In this document: one piece after another, positions 6,845-13,284 of the stretch
Position numbering within the stretch: position 1 is the stretch's first letter
How the letters are laid out: the number at the start of each line of letters is the position of its first letter
Source: Gemmatimonadales bacterium
GTDB lineage: Bacteria; Gemmatimonadota; Gemmatimonadetes; Gemmatimonadales; GWC2-71-9
Length of the DNA stretch: 16,794 bases
Direction: 5' to 3'
Assembly: GCA_025929805.1 (NCBI GenBank)
Contig: JAICPP010000046.1
Coordinates: 1-16,794 of the forward strand
The notes under the pieces: generated by a model
Seen by the model: only the letters and a program-made list of their open reading frames with translations
The model's database searches: none
Told to the model about the DNA's origin: nothing
Position numbers and translations under genes: made by a program

Positions 6845-7477
6845 TCACCTCATGGCCTTTTCCCGGCCTCTGGCCTTCTCGAACCGGCGCGCCACGTCGG
6901 TCCAGTTGACCACGTTCCACCAGGCCGCCACGTAGTCGGGCCGGCGATTCTGGTATTTCAGATAGTACGCATGCTCCCACACATCACAGCCGAGCACCGG
7001 CGTCTTCCCGGTCATAAGAGGGGAATCCTGATTGGGCGTGCTCTCAATCGCCAGCTTTCCACTCCGATCCGCGGTGAGCCAGCCCCAGCCACTGCCAAAG
7101 CGGCCGATGCAGGCCTTGGCGAACTGCTCCTTGAACCCGGCAAAACCGCCAAAGGCAGCGTTGATCGCGTTGGCCAGGTCACCGGCAGGCTCCTTGGCTC
7201 CGCCCGGCGCCATCATCTCCCAAAAGATCGTATGGTTCGCGTGCCCGCCGCCGTTGTTGCGGACGGGAGTTCGAATCGCTTCGGGCAGCTTGTCTACATT
7301 GGCCATCAGCTCTTCGATAGACTTATTCTGCAGATCGGGATGAGGCTCCAGCGCCGCGTTGAGATTGTTGACGTAGGTGGCATGATGCTTGTCATGATGC
7401 AGCCGCATCGTCGGCTCGTCGATGTGCGGTTCCAGCGCCTTGTAATCGTACGGTAAGGGGGGAAGGGTGAACGCCAT
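6845..7477 (-). CDS. sodA: Superoxide dismutase, Mn-type Fe/Mn family
   Basis: I chose the ATG at 7477 (210 residues, MAFTLPPLPYDYKALEPHID), which has GAGGAG six bases upstream; a longer frame from 7519 runs through the leader. The metal ligands are His27, His82, Asp165 and His169 (DVWEHAYYLKYQNRRPDY). GGHANH at the second ligand and Gln150 in NQDSPL are the forms typical of manganese enzymes, unlike the iron-type glutamine position near residue 70. Cambialistic activity is possible. It converts superoxide to oxygen and hydrogen peroxide. No signal peptide is seen, so it is cytosolic. It is the first gene of the six-gene unit, with a leader holding two alternative hairpins and a palindrome. 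Confidence 0.96.
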   Translation of the reverse strand: MAFTLPPLPYDYKALEPHIDEPTMRLHHDKHHATYVNNLNAALEPHPDLQNKSIEELMANVDKLPEAIRTPVRNNGGGHANHTIFWEMMAPGGAKEPAGDLANAINAAFGGFAGFKEQFAKACIGRFGSGWGWLTADRSGKLAIESTPNQDSPLMTGKTPVLGCDVWEHAYYLKYQNRRPDYVAAWWNVVNWTDVARRFEKARGREKAMR

Positions 7478-7490
7478 GACCAACTCCTCG

Positions 7491-7513
7491 CGTAGAAGAC
7501 ATCTACGTTCTAC
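7491..7513 (-). promoter_or_regulatory. Alternative hairpins in the sodA leader
   Basis: On the mRNA strand CGTAGA-TGTCT-TCTACG (7507-7491) is a 6-bp stem with a 5-base loop ending directly before the GCGAGGAG ribosome site. The 3' arm, read as TTCTAC, can instead pair with GTAGAA at 7513-7508. One segment with two exclusive partners is the layout of a leader switch, but the stems are short and the role is unproven. Confidence 0.35.
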
Positions 7514-7517
7514 ATGC

Positions 7518-7529
7518 ATTCGATCGAAT
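7518..7529. promoter_or_regulatory. Perfect 12-bp palindrome in the sodA/DinB divergent region
   Basis: ATTCGATCGAAT reads the same on both strands. It lies about 40 bp before the sodA start and 71 bp before the divergent gene, where a regulator could bind. I do not recognise it as a SoxR, Fur, PerR or OxyR box. Confidence 0.4.
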
Positions 7530-7599
7530 CGGCGGAAATATCATTGCGTGCAGGAGAGGGGTCAACGAGCGTGATGGGGCGCCATCCTGCCTTGATTGC

Positions 7600-8460
7600 A
7601 TGAGCGAGAGCCCGCACCCTCGACTGGCCCCGCTCGGGCCCGTGCATCTGGTGCATCTGTTTCCTGGCTTACACGACGAGCTGATGCGCCTGCTGCGCGG
7701 GCTCCGCCCGGCCGACTGGGACAAGCCGACCGCATGCGCACTCTGGTCGGTCAAGGACATCGTGGCACACCTGCTCGACAGCTGTCTTCGGCGGCTCTCC
7801 TTTGGCCGCGACCGGTGCATTCCCAAGACCGACCACCCCATCGCCGGCTACGCCGATCTGGTCACTTACCTCAATCAGCTGAATGCCGAGTGGGTTGCGG
7901 CCTGCCGCCGGCTGAGTCCCCAGGTTCTCATGGACCTCATGGATCTCGCGTCAGCGCAGCTCCATGCCTACTTCGAGTCACTGGATCCCCATGCTACCTC
8001 GCTCTTCGGGGTAGCGTGGGCCGGCCAGGACAGCTCACCCAACTGGTTCGACGTGGGACGGGAGTATACCGAGCGCTGGCTGCATCAGCAGCAGATCCGG
8101 GAAGCGGTCGGAGCTCCCGGCTTGAATGGAAGGGAGTGGCTTAACCCCGCACTCGACATATTCCTGCGGGCCTTGCCTTTCACGTACCGGCAGGTAAAGG
8201 CCGAGCCTGGTACGAGCGTCCAAGTGGATATTCGGGGCGATGCCGGCGGCGTCTGGACACTGGCGCGCGGCTCCGACAGGTGGAGTCTATTCGCAGGCGC
8301 CGATCCCGGAGCGGCAGCCCGAATAATCCTCGATCAGGAAACCGCATGGAAGCTCTTCTCCAAGGGGCTCTCCGCTGACCAGGCCAGACGAGCCATCCGC
8401 ATCGAAGGCGACTCTGCCCTGGGGGCCCCGGTACTCGGCACCCTGGCCGTCATGGCTTGA
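7600..8460 (+). CDS. DinB/maleylpyruvate isomerase (MDMPI)-like protein with SCP2-like C-terminus
   Basis: This 286-residue protein has an N-terminal four-helix region of the DinB/MDMPI type (about 15-170). It includes the metal-binding style helices WSVKDIVAHLLDSCLRRL and EYTERWLHQQQIREAVG, whose histidines are the likely ligands. The C-terminal part (about 190-286) is rich in strands and ends with AWKLFSKGLSADQARRAI and a segment GDSALGAPVLGTLAVM. That is the SCP2/MDMPI_C pattern. In actinobacteria such proteins are mycothiol-dependent transferases; elsewhere in this superfamily the thiol partner is often unknown. The ATG at 7600 has only a weak ribosome site. It is divergent from sodA and followed by a 201-bp spacer before mreB. 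Confidence 0.8.
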   Translation: MSESPHPRLAPLGPVHLVHLFPGLHDELMRLLRGLRPADWDKPTACALWSVKDIVAHLLDSCLRRLSFGRDRCIPKTDHPIAGYADLVTYLNQLNAEWVAACRRLSPQVLMDLMDLASAQLHAYFESLDPHATSLFGVAWAGQDSSPNWFDVGREYTERWLHQQQIREAVGAPGLNGREWLNPALDIFLRALPFTYRQVKAEPGTSVQVDIRGDAGGVWTLARGSDRWSLFAGADPGAAARIILDQETAWKLFSKGLSADQARRAIRIEGDSALGAPVLGTLAVMA

Positions 8461-8644
8461 TTGTGGATCGTATCTTGCACGGCTCATGGCTTCGAGCGAA
8501 GCAGCATCTCGCCGGATGTGCTGGCTCTCTCTGACAAACGGCATTCAGATCGTGCAAACGCCGGGCGGGCGCGATGTAACCTCCTCGGGTGAAACGCAAC
8601 CGTCGCGGACATATGCAACGCATCCACGGCTCAGCCACCGAGCA

Positions 8645-8658
8645 GAAGGGGACCCTTC
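8645..8658 (+). promoter_or_regulatory. Hairpin holding the mreB ribosome binding site
   Basis: GAAGG (8645-8649) can pair with CCTTC (8654-8658) around GGAC. The 5' arm contains the GAAGGGG ribosome site for the mreB GTG at 8662. The rest of the 8461-8661 spacer shows only a small GCTTCG/CGAAGC hairpin and a weak TATGCA box near 8611. Confidence 0.3.
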
Positions 8659-8661
8659 ACA

Positions 8662-9768
8662 GTGACCGTAGCGATCGATATCAACCCGGCGGTGGCCTCG
8701 GCCAAAGCGTTCTTGAGCGATGCGAGAGCTCGGAACGGAGGGCTGGCTAAGCGGAAGACCTGGCGTCCCGCCAGCGAGCTCGCGGTCGACCTGGGCACCG
8801 CAAATACGCTGGTGTTCGTGAAGGGCGAGGGCGTGGTGCTGAACGAGCCTTCGGTGGCAGCTATCGAACAGGCGACCGGCAACATCCTAGGGATCGGCCT
8901 CGAAGCCAAGCGGATGCTGGGACGGACCCCCGAAGGAGTTCTGGCGGTGCGGCCCATGAAGGACGGTGTTATCGCCGACTTTCACGTTGCCGAGAAGATG
9001 CTCCGCCACTTCCTCCGGATGGTGATCGACCGGACCATTCTGCGGGTCAAGCCAACCGTCGTCGTATGCGTCCCGTCCGGCATTACCGAGGTCGAGCGGC
9101 GTGCGGTCCGTGACTCGGCGCAGTCGGCTGGAGTAAAGCGCCTGTTCATGGTGGCCGAGCCCATGGCCGCGGCGATCGGAGTCGGACTTCCCGTGGAGAC
9201 GCCGGTGGGCAGTATGGTCATCGACATCGGCGGAGGCACCACCAATATCGCCGTCATCGCGCTCTCCGGAATTGTCTGCGATGCCTCCATCCGCACCGGC
9301 GGCGACGAGCTCGATCAGGCAATCGTACAGTTCATGCGGAAGACCTACAGTCTCCTGATCGGCGAGCCGACCGCCGAGCGGATCAAGATCACCCTGGGCT
9401 CAGCGGTTCCGCTCGAGCGCGAAGGGGAGATGGACGTAAAAGGCCGTGATCTGGTCTCCGGCCTCCCCAAGACGATCCGCATCGATTCCCGCGGCGTGCG
9501 GGACGCCATCCAGGAACCAGTCTCTCACATCATCAATGCAGTTCGGCGCGCCCTCGAGATGACGCCACCGGAGCTGGCCAGCGATGTGCTCGAGCACGGC
9601 ATTATGCTGACTGGCGGCAGCTCGCAGATCCGTGGATTGGATCAGCGGCTGATGACCGAGACTGGTCTGCCGGTCCGCATGGATGAGGATCCGCTTACCT
9701 CGGTGGTACGAGGCACCGGCAAGATTCTCGACGACTTCGCCCGGTACGGCACCGTTCTGACAACCTGA
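8662..9768 (+). CDS. mreB: Rod-shape determining protein MreB (actin-like ATPase), N-terminally extended
   Basis: This 368-residue protein contains the actin/MreB signatures: phosphate-1 AVDLGTANTLVFV at about 41-53, then VVVCVPSGITEVERRAV. Phosphate-2 is VIDIGGGTTNIAVI, and the adenosine motif is MLTGGSSQIRGLDQRL near residue 315. MreB forms membrane-bound filaments that guide lateral cell-wall synthesis. The family usually starts close to phosphate-1. Here about 38 extra residues precede it (AVASAKAFLSDARARNGGLAKRK within this part), with no better internal start except a GTG at 8692. The extension could be an amphipathic membrane anchor. mreC, mreD, pbp2 and rodA are absent next to it, and a terminator follows, so it stands alone. 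Another chromosomal mreB is likely; MreB paralogue is the main alternative call. Confidence 0.93.
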   Translation: MTVAIDINPAVASAKAFLSDARARNGGLAKRKTWRPASELAVDLGTANTLVFVKGEGVVLNEPSVAAIEQATGNILGIGLEAKRMLGRTPEGVLAVRPMKDGVIADFHVAEKMLRHFLRMVIDRTILRVKPTVVVCVPSGITEVERRAVRDSAQSAGVKRLFMVAEPMAAAIGVGLPVETPVGSMVIDIGGGTTNIAVIALSGIVCDASIRTGGDELDQAIVQFMRKTYSLLIGEPTAERIKITLGSAVPLEREGEMDVKGRDLVSGLPKTIRIDSRGVRDAIQEPVSHIINAVRRALEMTPPELASDVLEHGIMLTGGSSQIRGLDQRLMTETGLPVRMDEDPLTSVVRGTGKILDDFARYGTVLTT

Positions 9769-9808
9769 TCGCCGAGACGCTGCGGCGTCGCCTAGCACCG
9801 TATTCATC

Positions 9809-9854
9809 ACACCGGCATTCCCGCCTCAGCGGCGAGGGTGCCGGTGTGGTTTTT
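9809..9854 (+). terminator. Rho-independent terminator after mreB
   Basis: ACACCGGCA (9809-9817) pairs with TGCCGGTGT (9839-9847). The stem continues inward through CCGCC/GGCGAGG pairing with one mismatch, around a TCAGC loop, and is followed by GGTTTTT. It ends mreB transcription 40 bp after the stop. Confidence 0.85.
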
Positions 9855-9908
9855 GTGGGGGAGAGCCATGGTCTAGACTCTGGACCCCTGCACCCTACAC
9901 CTTCAACC

Positions 9909-10715
9909 ATGACTAATCCTGCCACTGAGGTCGCACCCTGGGTGGAGCGGCTCGCCCGGGTGGGGTACGCCGCCAAGGCGCTCCTGTACATCACCGTGGG
10001 GGTGCTGGCCGCCCAAGCTGCGCTGGGGCCGGGGGGCCGGGTCACCGATACCGAGGGAGCTCTCCGGGAAGTCAATGAAGGGGATGCTGGTCAAGTGGTG
10101 CTCCTCGTCGTGGCCGCTGGGCTGATCGGCTACGCCGTCTGGCGATTGGTGGAAGCCATCCTAGATCCGGAACGCCGGGGTACCAACGCCAAGGGAATCG
10201 CCTTGCGCGTGGGATTTGCGGTGCGGGGGCTGTTTCATGGCGCACTGGGAATCACCGCCTTGCGGCTGGCACTCGGCGCGGGCTCCGGGTCCACCGGCGA
10301 TGAAGTGCGCCGCTGGACGGAGCGGGCGTTCGCGCTGCCTGCGGGGGAACTGGTTGTGGGATTAGCTGCAGCGTGGATAGCGGGATACGGAGTCTACCAG
10401 TTCTATCGCGCGGTGACTCCCAAAATGCGACGGCATCTCCACCTGAGCGAGCTCCCCGACGATTTTCGCCGATGGGTGCTTCGCGTGAGTCGGTTCGGCA
10501 TTGCGGCCCGCGGTGTCGTGTTCTGTCTCATTGGATTCTTTCTTACCCGGGCTGTATTGAACCATGACGCCCGCCAGGCGGGCGGAGTCCAACAATCGTT
10601 GCGGACCTTGGCCGAGCTCGGCCGTTGGCCTTTCGCGGTGGTGGCTGTGGGTCTGGTGGCGTACGGAGTTTACGAGCTGCTGAACGCCCGATATCGGCGG
10701 ATCGTGGTTAGCTGA
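9909..10715 (+). CDS. DUF1206 six-helix membrane protein
   Basis: I start at the ATG at 9909 (268 residues, MTNPATEVAPWVERLARVGY). A longer frame from 9846 would begin within the mreB terminator. The protein is built of three two-helix repeats, with helices at about 20-40, 61-81, 101-123, 146-166, 196-217 and 239-259. Each repeat begins with a similar R-x-G-x-x-A/V-R/K-G/A pattern (VGYAAKALLY, VGFAVRGLFH, FGIAARGVVF) and has a matching YGVYxxxxA-like second helix. This is the DUF1206 family, whose function is unknown. No clear ribosome site precedes the ATG, so a leaderless or weakly translated start is possible. Its stop overlaps the end of the convergent flippase gene by 8 bp. Confidence 0.85.
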   Translation: MTNPATEVAPWVERLARVGYAAKALLYITVGVLAAQAALGPGGRVTDTEGALREVNEGDAGQVVLLVVAAGLIGYAVWRLVEAILDPERRGTNAKGIALRVGFAVRGLFHGALGITALRLALGAGSGSTGDEVRRWTERAFALPAGELVVGLAAAWIAGYGVYQFYRAVTPKMRRHLHLSELPDDFRRWVLRVSRFGIAARGVVFCLIGFFLTRAVLNHDARQAGGVQQSLRTLAELGRWPFAVVAVGLVAYGVYELLNARYRRIVVS

Positions 10716-11784
10716 GCGGAACGGCAGGCCAGGGCTCCCCCGGAGGAGACCGCGACGCGCGCCAGGCCCGGGACAGGAGGAATCCGACACCGTTTCGATG
10801 CAGAAGGAAGGCCCCGGGCAAAGTGGTGATAATGGAAGTGGCCCAGAGTGAGAAAGCCAATCCAACGCTGAGCTCCCGCTGCACCCCGAACAGGCTGTAG
10901 ATCACCACAACGGCGGTCTCGGCCAATCCCCAACTCTCCAGAAAGCCCAAGGTTCGGCGGGCCAACATCACGAGAGCCGTCACGGCCAGAAACGGCAGCA
11001 AGCCGAAATCGATTCCCAGACCTAGCGCCAACAGATACAGCGCGAGAAACTGGAGGGTGTGCTCACCCAGATTGAAGAGAAGGTTGGCCCGAAGAAGTGC
11101 TCGCCTCTTCCGGTAATCGACCACGCTCGTGGAGAACCGGTCGAGGGTCTCGAATGCACGGTGCGGTGCCCAGCGACGAACCAGGCGGCCCATCCACTCG
11201 TGGGCATCCGGATAGGTGGCAAGAAACACGACCAGGCCCACCAGCGCGGCACAGCCCAGCATCAGCGTGATAATGGTATGATCGGAGCCACTGGTCACGA
11301 GGACCAGGTAGACGGCCGCCAGCCCAGCGAGAATGACACTGGACACCGCCGCAACCAGTTTCTCCAATACCATCGAGGCCAGGATGAGTGGCAGCTGGAC
11401 TCCGGCGCGCTGCCCCAGAAACCCGCGCAATACCTCGCCGCCAACGGATGTGGGCAGGATCAGCGCCGCAAAACCCGATTGGTAGTAGATGGCCACCGCG
11501 TCCCGGACTCGCATCCTGCCGCCCGCACCATTGACCAGGTGTCGCCACTTGAGACCCATCACCACGCGGTCCGCCGATAGCACCAGCAAGGCCAGCGTCA
11601 GCAAGCCGGCGGGAATGCTGGTCAGGGCTCGCACCACCTCGCGGAGATCGACCAGTAGAATGAGCGCTGCGACTATGGCGAGGGTCAAAATGGTATTGAT
11701 CACCCGGCGAGCCACTACGCGTCGGCGTTCCTGCGGTGGTCCAGCCGCGTTAACTGGCCGGCTGAACCTGGCTGAACCAATCAT
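10708..11784 (-). CDS. Flippase-like membrane protein (LPG synthase TM / UPF0104 family)
   Basis: I start at the ATG at 11784 (358 residues), which has AGGAG a few bases upstream. The longer frame from 11874 would read through the promoter and overlap the divergent regulator. After a basic N-terminus (QERRRVVARR) there are about eight hydrophobic helices. Family-type segments are DRVVMGLKWRHLV, AIYYQSGFAALILPTSVGGEVLR and FLGQRAGVQLPLILASMVLEKL. They match the integral-membrane domain shared by MprF flippases and many stand-alone proteins that move lipids or lipid-linked molecules. No synthase domain is attached, so the substrate is unknown. It converges with the DUF1206 gene and is driven from the promoter shared with the XRE-cupin gene. 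Confidence 0.85.
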   Translation of the reverse strand: MIGSARFSRPVNAAGPPQERRRVVARRVINTILTLAIVAALILLVDLREVVRALTSIPAGLLTLALLVLSADRVVMGLKWRHLVNGAGGRMRVRDAVAIYYQSGFAALILPTSVGGEVLRGFLGQRAGVQLPLILASMVLEKLVAAVSSVILAGLAAVYLVLVTSGSDHTIITLMLGCAALVGLVVFLATYPDAHEWMGRLVRRWAPHRAFETLDRFSTSVVDYRKRRALLRANLLFNLGEHTLQFLALYLLALGLGIDFGLLPFLAVTALVMLARRTLGFLESWGLAETAVVVIYSLFGVQRELSVGLAFSLWATSIITTLPGAFLLHRNGVGFLLSRAWRASRSPPGEPWPAVPLS

Positions 11785-11824
11785 TACCTCTCCTGGCAGC
11801 TGCAGGGCACAGATCCCTGCCTCC

Positions 11825-11852
11825 AGTGTAAGCAAAACTGTATTTTTGTAAA
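11825..11852 (-). promoter_or_regulatory. Promoter of the flippase gene with direct repeats
   Basis: On the minus strand TTTACA (11852-11847) and TACACT (11830-11825) sit 16 bp apart, a good sigma70-type pair, about 40 bp before the ATG. On the plus strand TGTAAGC (11827) and TGTAAAC (11847) are direct repeats exactly 20 bp apart, covering these two boxes. They are candidate sites for the adjacent XRE regulator. Confidence 0.5.
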
Positions 11853-11872
11853 CCTTGACTTGACACCTATCC

Positions 11873-12421
11873 ATGGATGAACGAAGACTCGGCGGAGTAG
11901 TGCGGCGGCTGCGTGAGGGCCAGGGCCTGACGCTGCGGGCAGTGGCGGAGCGTACTGGCTTCTCGGCCAGCTTTCTTTCCCAGGTGGAGAACGATCAAGC
12001 CTCTCCCTCGATCAGTTCGATGGAGCGGATCGCTGCCGCCCTGGGTGTCACGTTATCGGAGTTTTTCCAGACTGCAGAGCGGGAGAGTGTGGCCAAAATA
12101 GTGCGGGCGAGCGCCCGCCAAACCTTGTACAGCCAATGGTCCCGGGCGCGAATCGAGTCTCTCGCCAGCGGCGAGCTGAACGGAAGACTGCACCCGGTGG
12201 TGGTTACGATGAAGCCCGGCGGGAGCAGCGGAAAGCGTCCCCATCCGGCGCCCTTCGAGGAGTTTGCGTTGGTGCTCAGTGGCTCGGTAGTGCTGACCAC
12301 CGAAGATTCCGAGCAGGTTTTAGGTACTGGCGACGCGGTGACAATTCGGGCGGGCGCCCTGCGACGCTGGCACAATCCCACCCAAGAACCGACTCAGGTC
12401 ATCGTTGTTTCGGGCCGTTAG
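11873..12421 (+). CDS. XRE-family transcriptional regulator with cupin domain
   Basis: This 182-residue protein has an N-terminal XRE helix-turn-helix (about 6-62), with LTLRAVAERTGFSASFLSQVE and SPSISSMERIAAALGV. A C-terminal cupin barrel spans about 103-180. It includes KRPHPAPFEEFALVLSGSV, with His124 and Glu129/130 as possible metal ligands, and GDAVTIRAGALRRWHNP with His167. The XRE-cupin class (as in SutR and PuuR) senses small molecules through the cupin and usually acts on adjacent genes. It is divergent from the flippase gene across 88 bp, so it probably controls that gene and itself (inference). No strong ribosome site precedes the ATG. Its stop faces the stop of the receiver gene 24 bp away. 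Confidence 0.92.
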   Translation: MDERRLGGVVRRLREGQGLTLRAVAERTGFSASFLSQVENDQASPSISSMERIAAALGVTLSEFFQTAERESVAKIVRASARQTLYSQWSRARIESLASGELNGRLHPVVVTMKPGGSSGKRPHPAPFEEFALVLSGSVVLTTEDSEQVLGTGDAVTIRAGALRRWHNPTQEPTQVIVVSGR

Positions 12422-12445
12422 CACCTGATCGGAGGGTAAACGAGG

Positions 12446-12907
12446 TTAGACGCTCGGGGGTAAGGGGTCCACGCCAGAGGGCGACACTGTCGATGGCAGT
12501 ACTGTCGGTGACGAGGGCTTCGATTGTCCTTGGAGCGCCAGCACTTCACGGACCCTCGAGGCAAGGGCCATTGGAGTAAACGGCTTGGGTAGCACGGGCC
12601 CAAGCAGGTCAGTCCCGCCGCCGAGATACACCCCCGAGATGAGCACGACCGGCAAATGAGGATGCCGCTTGGAAAGCTCCAATACCAGCTGACGTCCATC
12701 CATCCTGGGCATGCTCACATCAGCGATGACGAGATCGACGTGCCGGCCATTCTCCAGCACGGCCAACGCTTCCATCCCATCGGCGGCCGCGTAGACCTGG
12801 TAGTGTTCCGATTCCATGGTTCGGGTGAGGAGCGAACGCATGATCTCCTCATCGTCCACCACCAACACGGTTGGGGAGTGAAGCTGAAGCGGTGAGGGCG
12901 CAGACAT
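12446..12907 (-). CDS. Stand-alone CheY-like receiver protein
   Basis: This 153-residue protein is one receiver domain (about 12-125) with a Pro/Ser-rich tail (about 129-153) and no output domain. The acidic pocket is Asp18/Asp19/Glu20, the phospho-acceptor is Asp63 in VIADVSMPRMDG, and the switch positions are Ser91 and Lys108 (LPKPF). All phosphorylation residues are therefore present. The glycine-rich loop GVYLGGGTDLLG after Ser91 resembles receivers fused to or used by hybrid sensor kinases. It may act as a phospho-relay or protein-interaction module. No kinase is adjacent. The ATG follows AGGGG; two small hairpins (12922-12937 and 12939-12950) sit in the leader. A tRNA gene lies 145 bp upstream on the same strand. 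Confidence 0.88.
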   Translation of the reverse strand: MSAPSPLQLHSPTVLVVDDEEIMRSLLTRTMESEHYQVYAAADGMEALAVLENGRHVDLVIADVSMPRMDGRQLVLELSKRHPHLPVVLISGVYLGGGTDLLGPVLPKPFTPMALASRVREVLALQGQSKPSSPTVLPSTVSPSGVDPLPPSV

Positions 12908-13052
12908 GGACCCCTACCTTCCGCCGCGAGGGCGGCGCAACCCGTGGGTTACGGCAACCTGCGTTGACCAGGGGAGGTGGAATCTAGGCCCCGGATGAAA
13001 AACGGTAAGGGCCAGTCAGCGGGAAGGTAGAGGTTGGCCGAACCTGCAGAAA

Positions 13053-13125
13053 TGGAGCGGACCGGGATCGAACCGGCGACCCCCTGCTTGCAAAGCAGGT
13101 GCTCTCCCAGCTGAGCTACCGCCCC
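13053..13125 (-). tRNA. tRNA-Ala (anticodon UGC)
   Basis: The 73-nt gene folds into a full cloverleaf. It has a 7-bp acceptor stem GGGGCGG/CCGCTCC, D-arm GCTCAGCTGGGAGAGC, anticodon arm CCTGCTTTGCAAGCAGG with anticodon TGC, and T-arm with GGTTCGATCCC. The third acceptor pair is G3:U70, the alanine identity element, and the discriminator is A73. CCA is not encoded (the next bases are TTT). No integrase or attachment duplication is seen beside it. Confidence 0.97.
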
Positions 13126-13144
13126 GAAGGTACTACCAGCCTGC

Positions 13145-13173
13145 AAGTTAGCCGCTCCGGCTCCATGCCCCAA
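13145..13173 (-). promoter_or_regulatory. Possible promoter for tRNA-Ala
   Basis: On the minus strand TTGGGG (13173-13168) and TAACTT (13150-13145) are 17 bp apart and end about 20 bp before the tRNA. Both boxes are weak matches, so the call rests mainly on spacing and position. Confidence 0.3.
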
Positions 13174-13212
13174 GTGGTGTGCCAAGAATGCTGTGCGTAC
13201 TGCAGCAAGAGA

Positions 13213-13249
13213 GCGGCCCCTGTTCTCACCAGCTGAGAACAGGGGCCGC
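13213..13249 (-). terminator. Perfect 16-bp hairpin after the PKD gene
   Basis: GCGGCCCCTGTTCTCA pairs exactly with its complement at 13234-13249 around CCAGC. It lies 36 bp downstream of the PKD lipoprotein stop and before the tRNA promoter. On the minus strand it is followed only by TCTCTTGC, so the T tract is poor. It may end transcription or protect the mRNA 3' end. Confidence 0.6.
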
Positions 13250-13284
13250 AGGTAGTTGTACCTAGCGGCGGACGCCGCTCACGG

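Noticed and set aside
8475..8557. TTGCACG and CGTGCAA inverted pair upstream of mreB
   Set aside because: Only 7 bp matched and 69 bp apart, which is expected by chance in a sequence this long.
13053..13125. tRNA-Ala as a genomic-island attachment site
   Set aside because: No integrase, no partial tRNA duplicate and no mobile genes on either side within the window.
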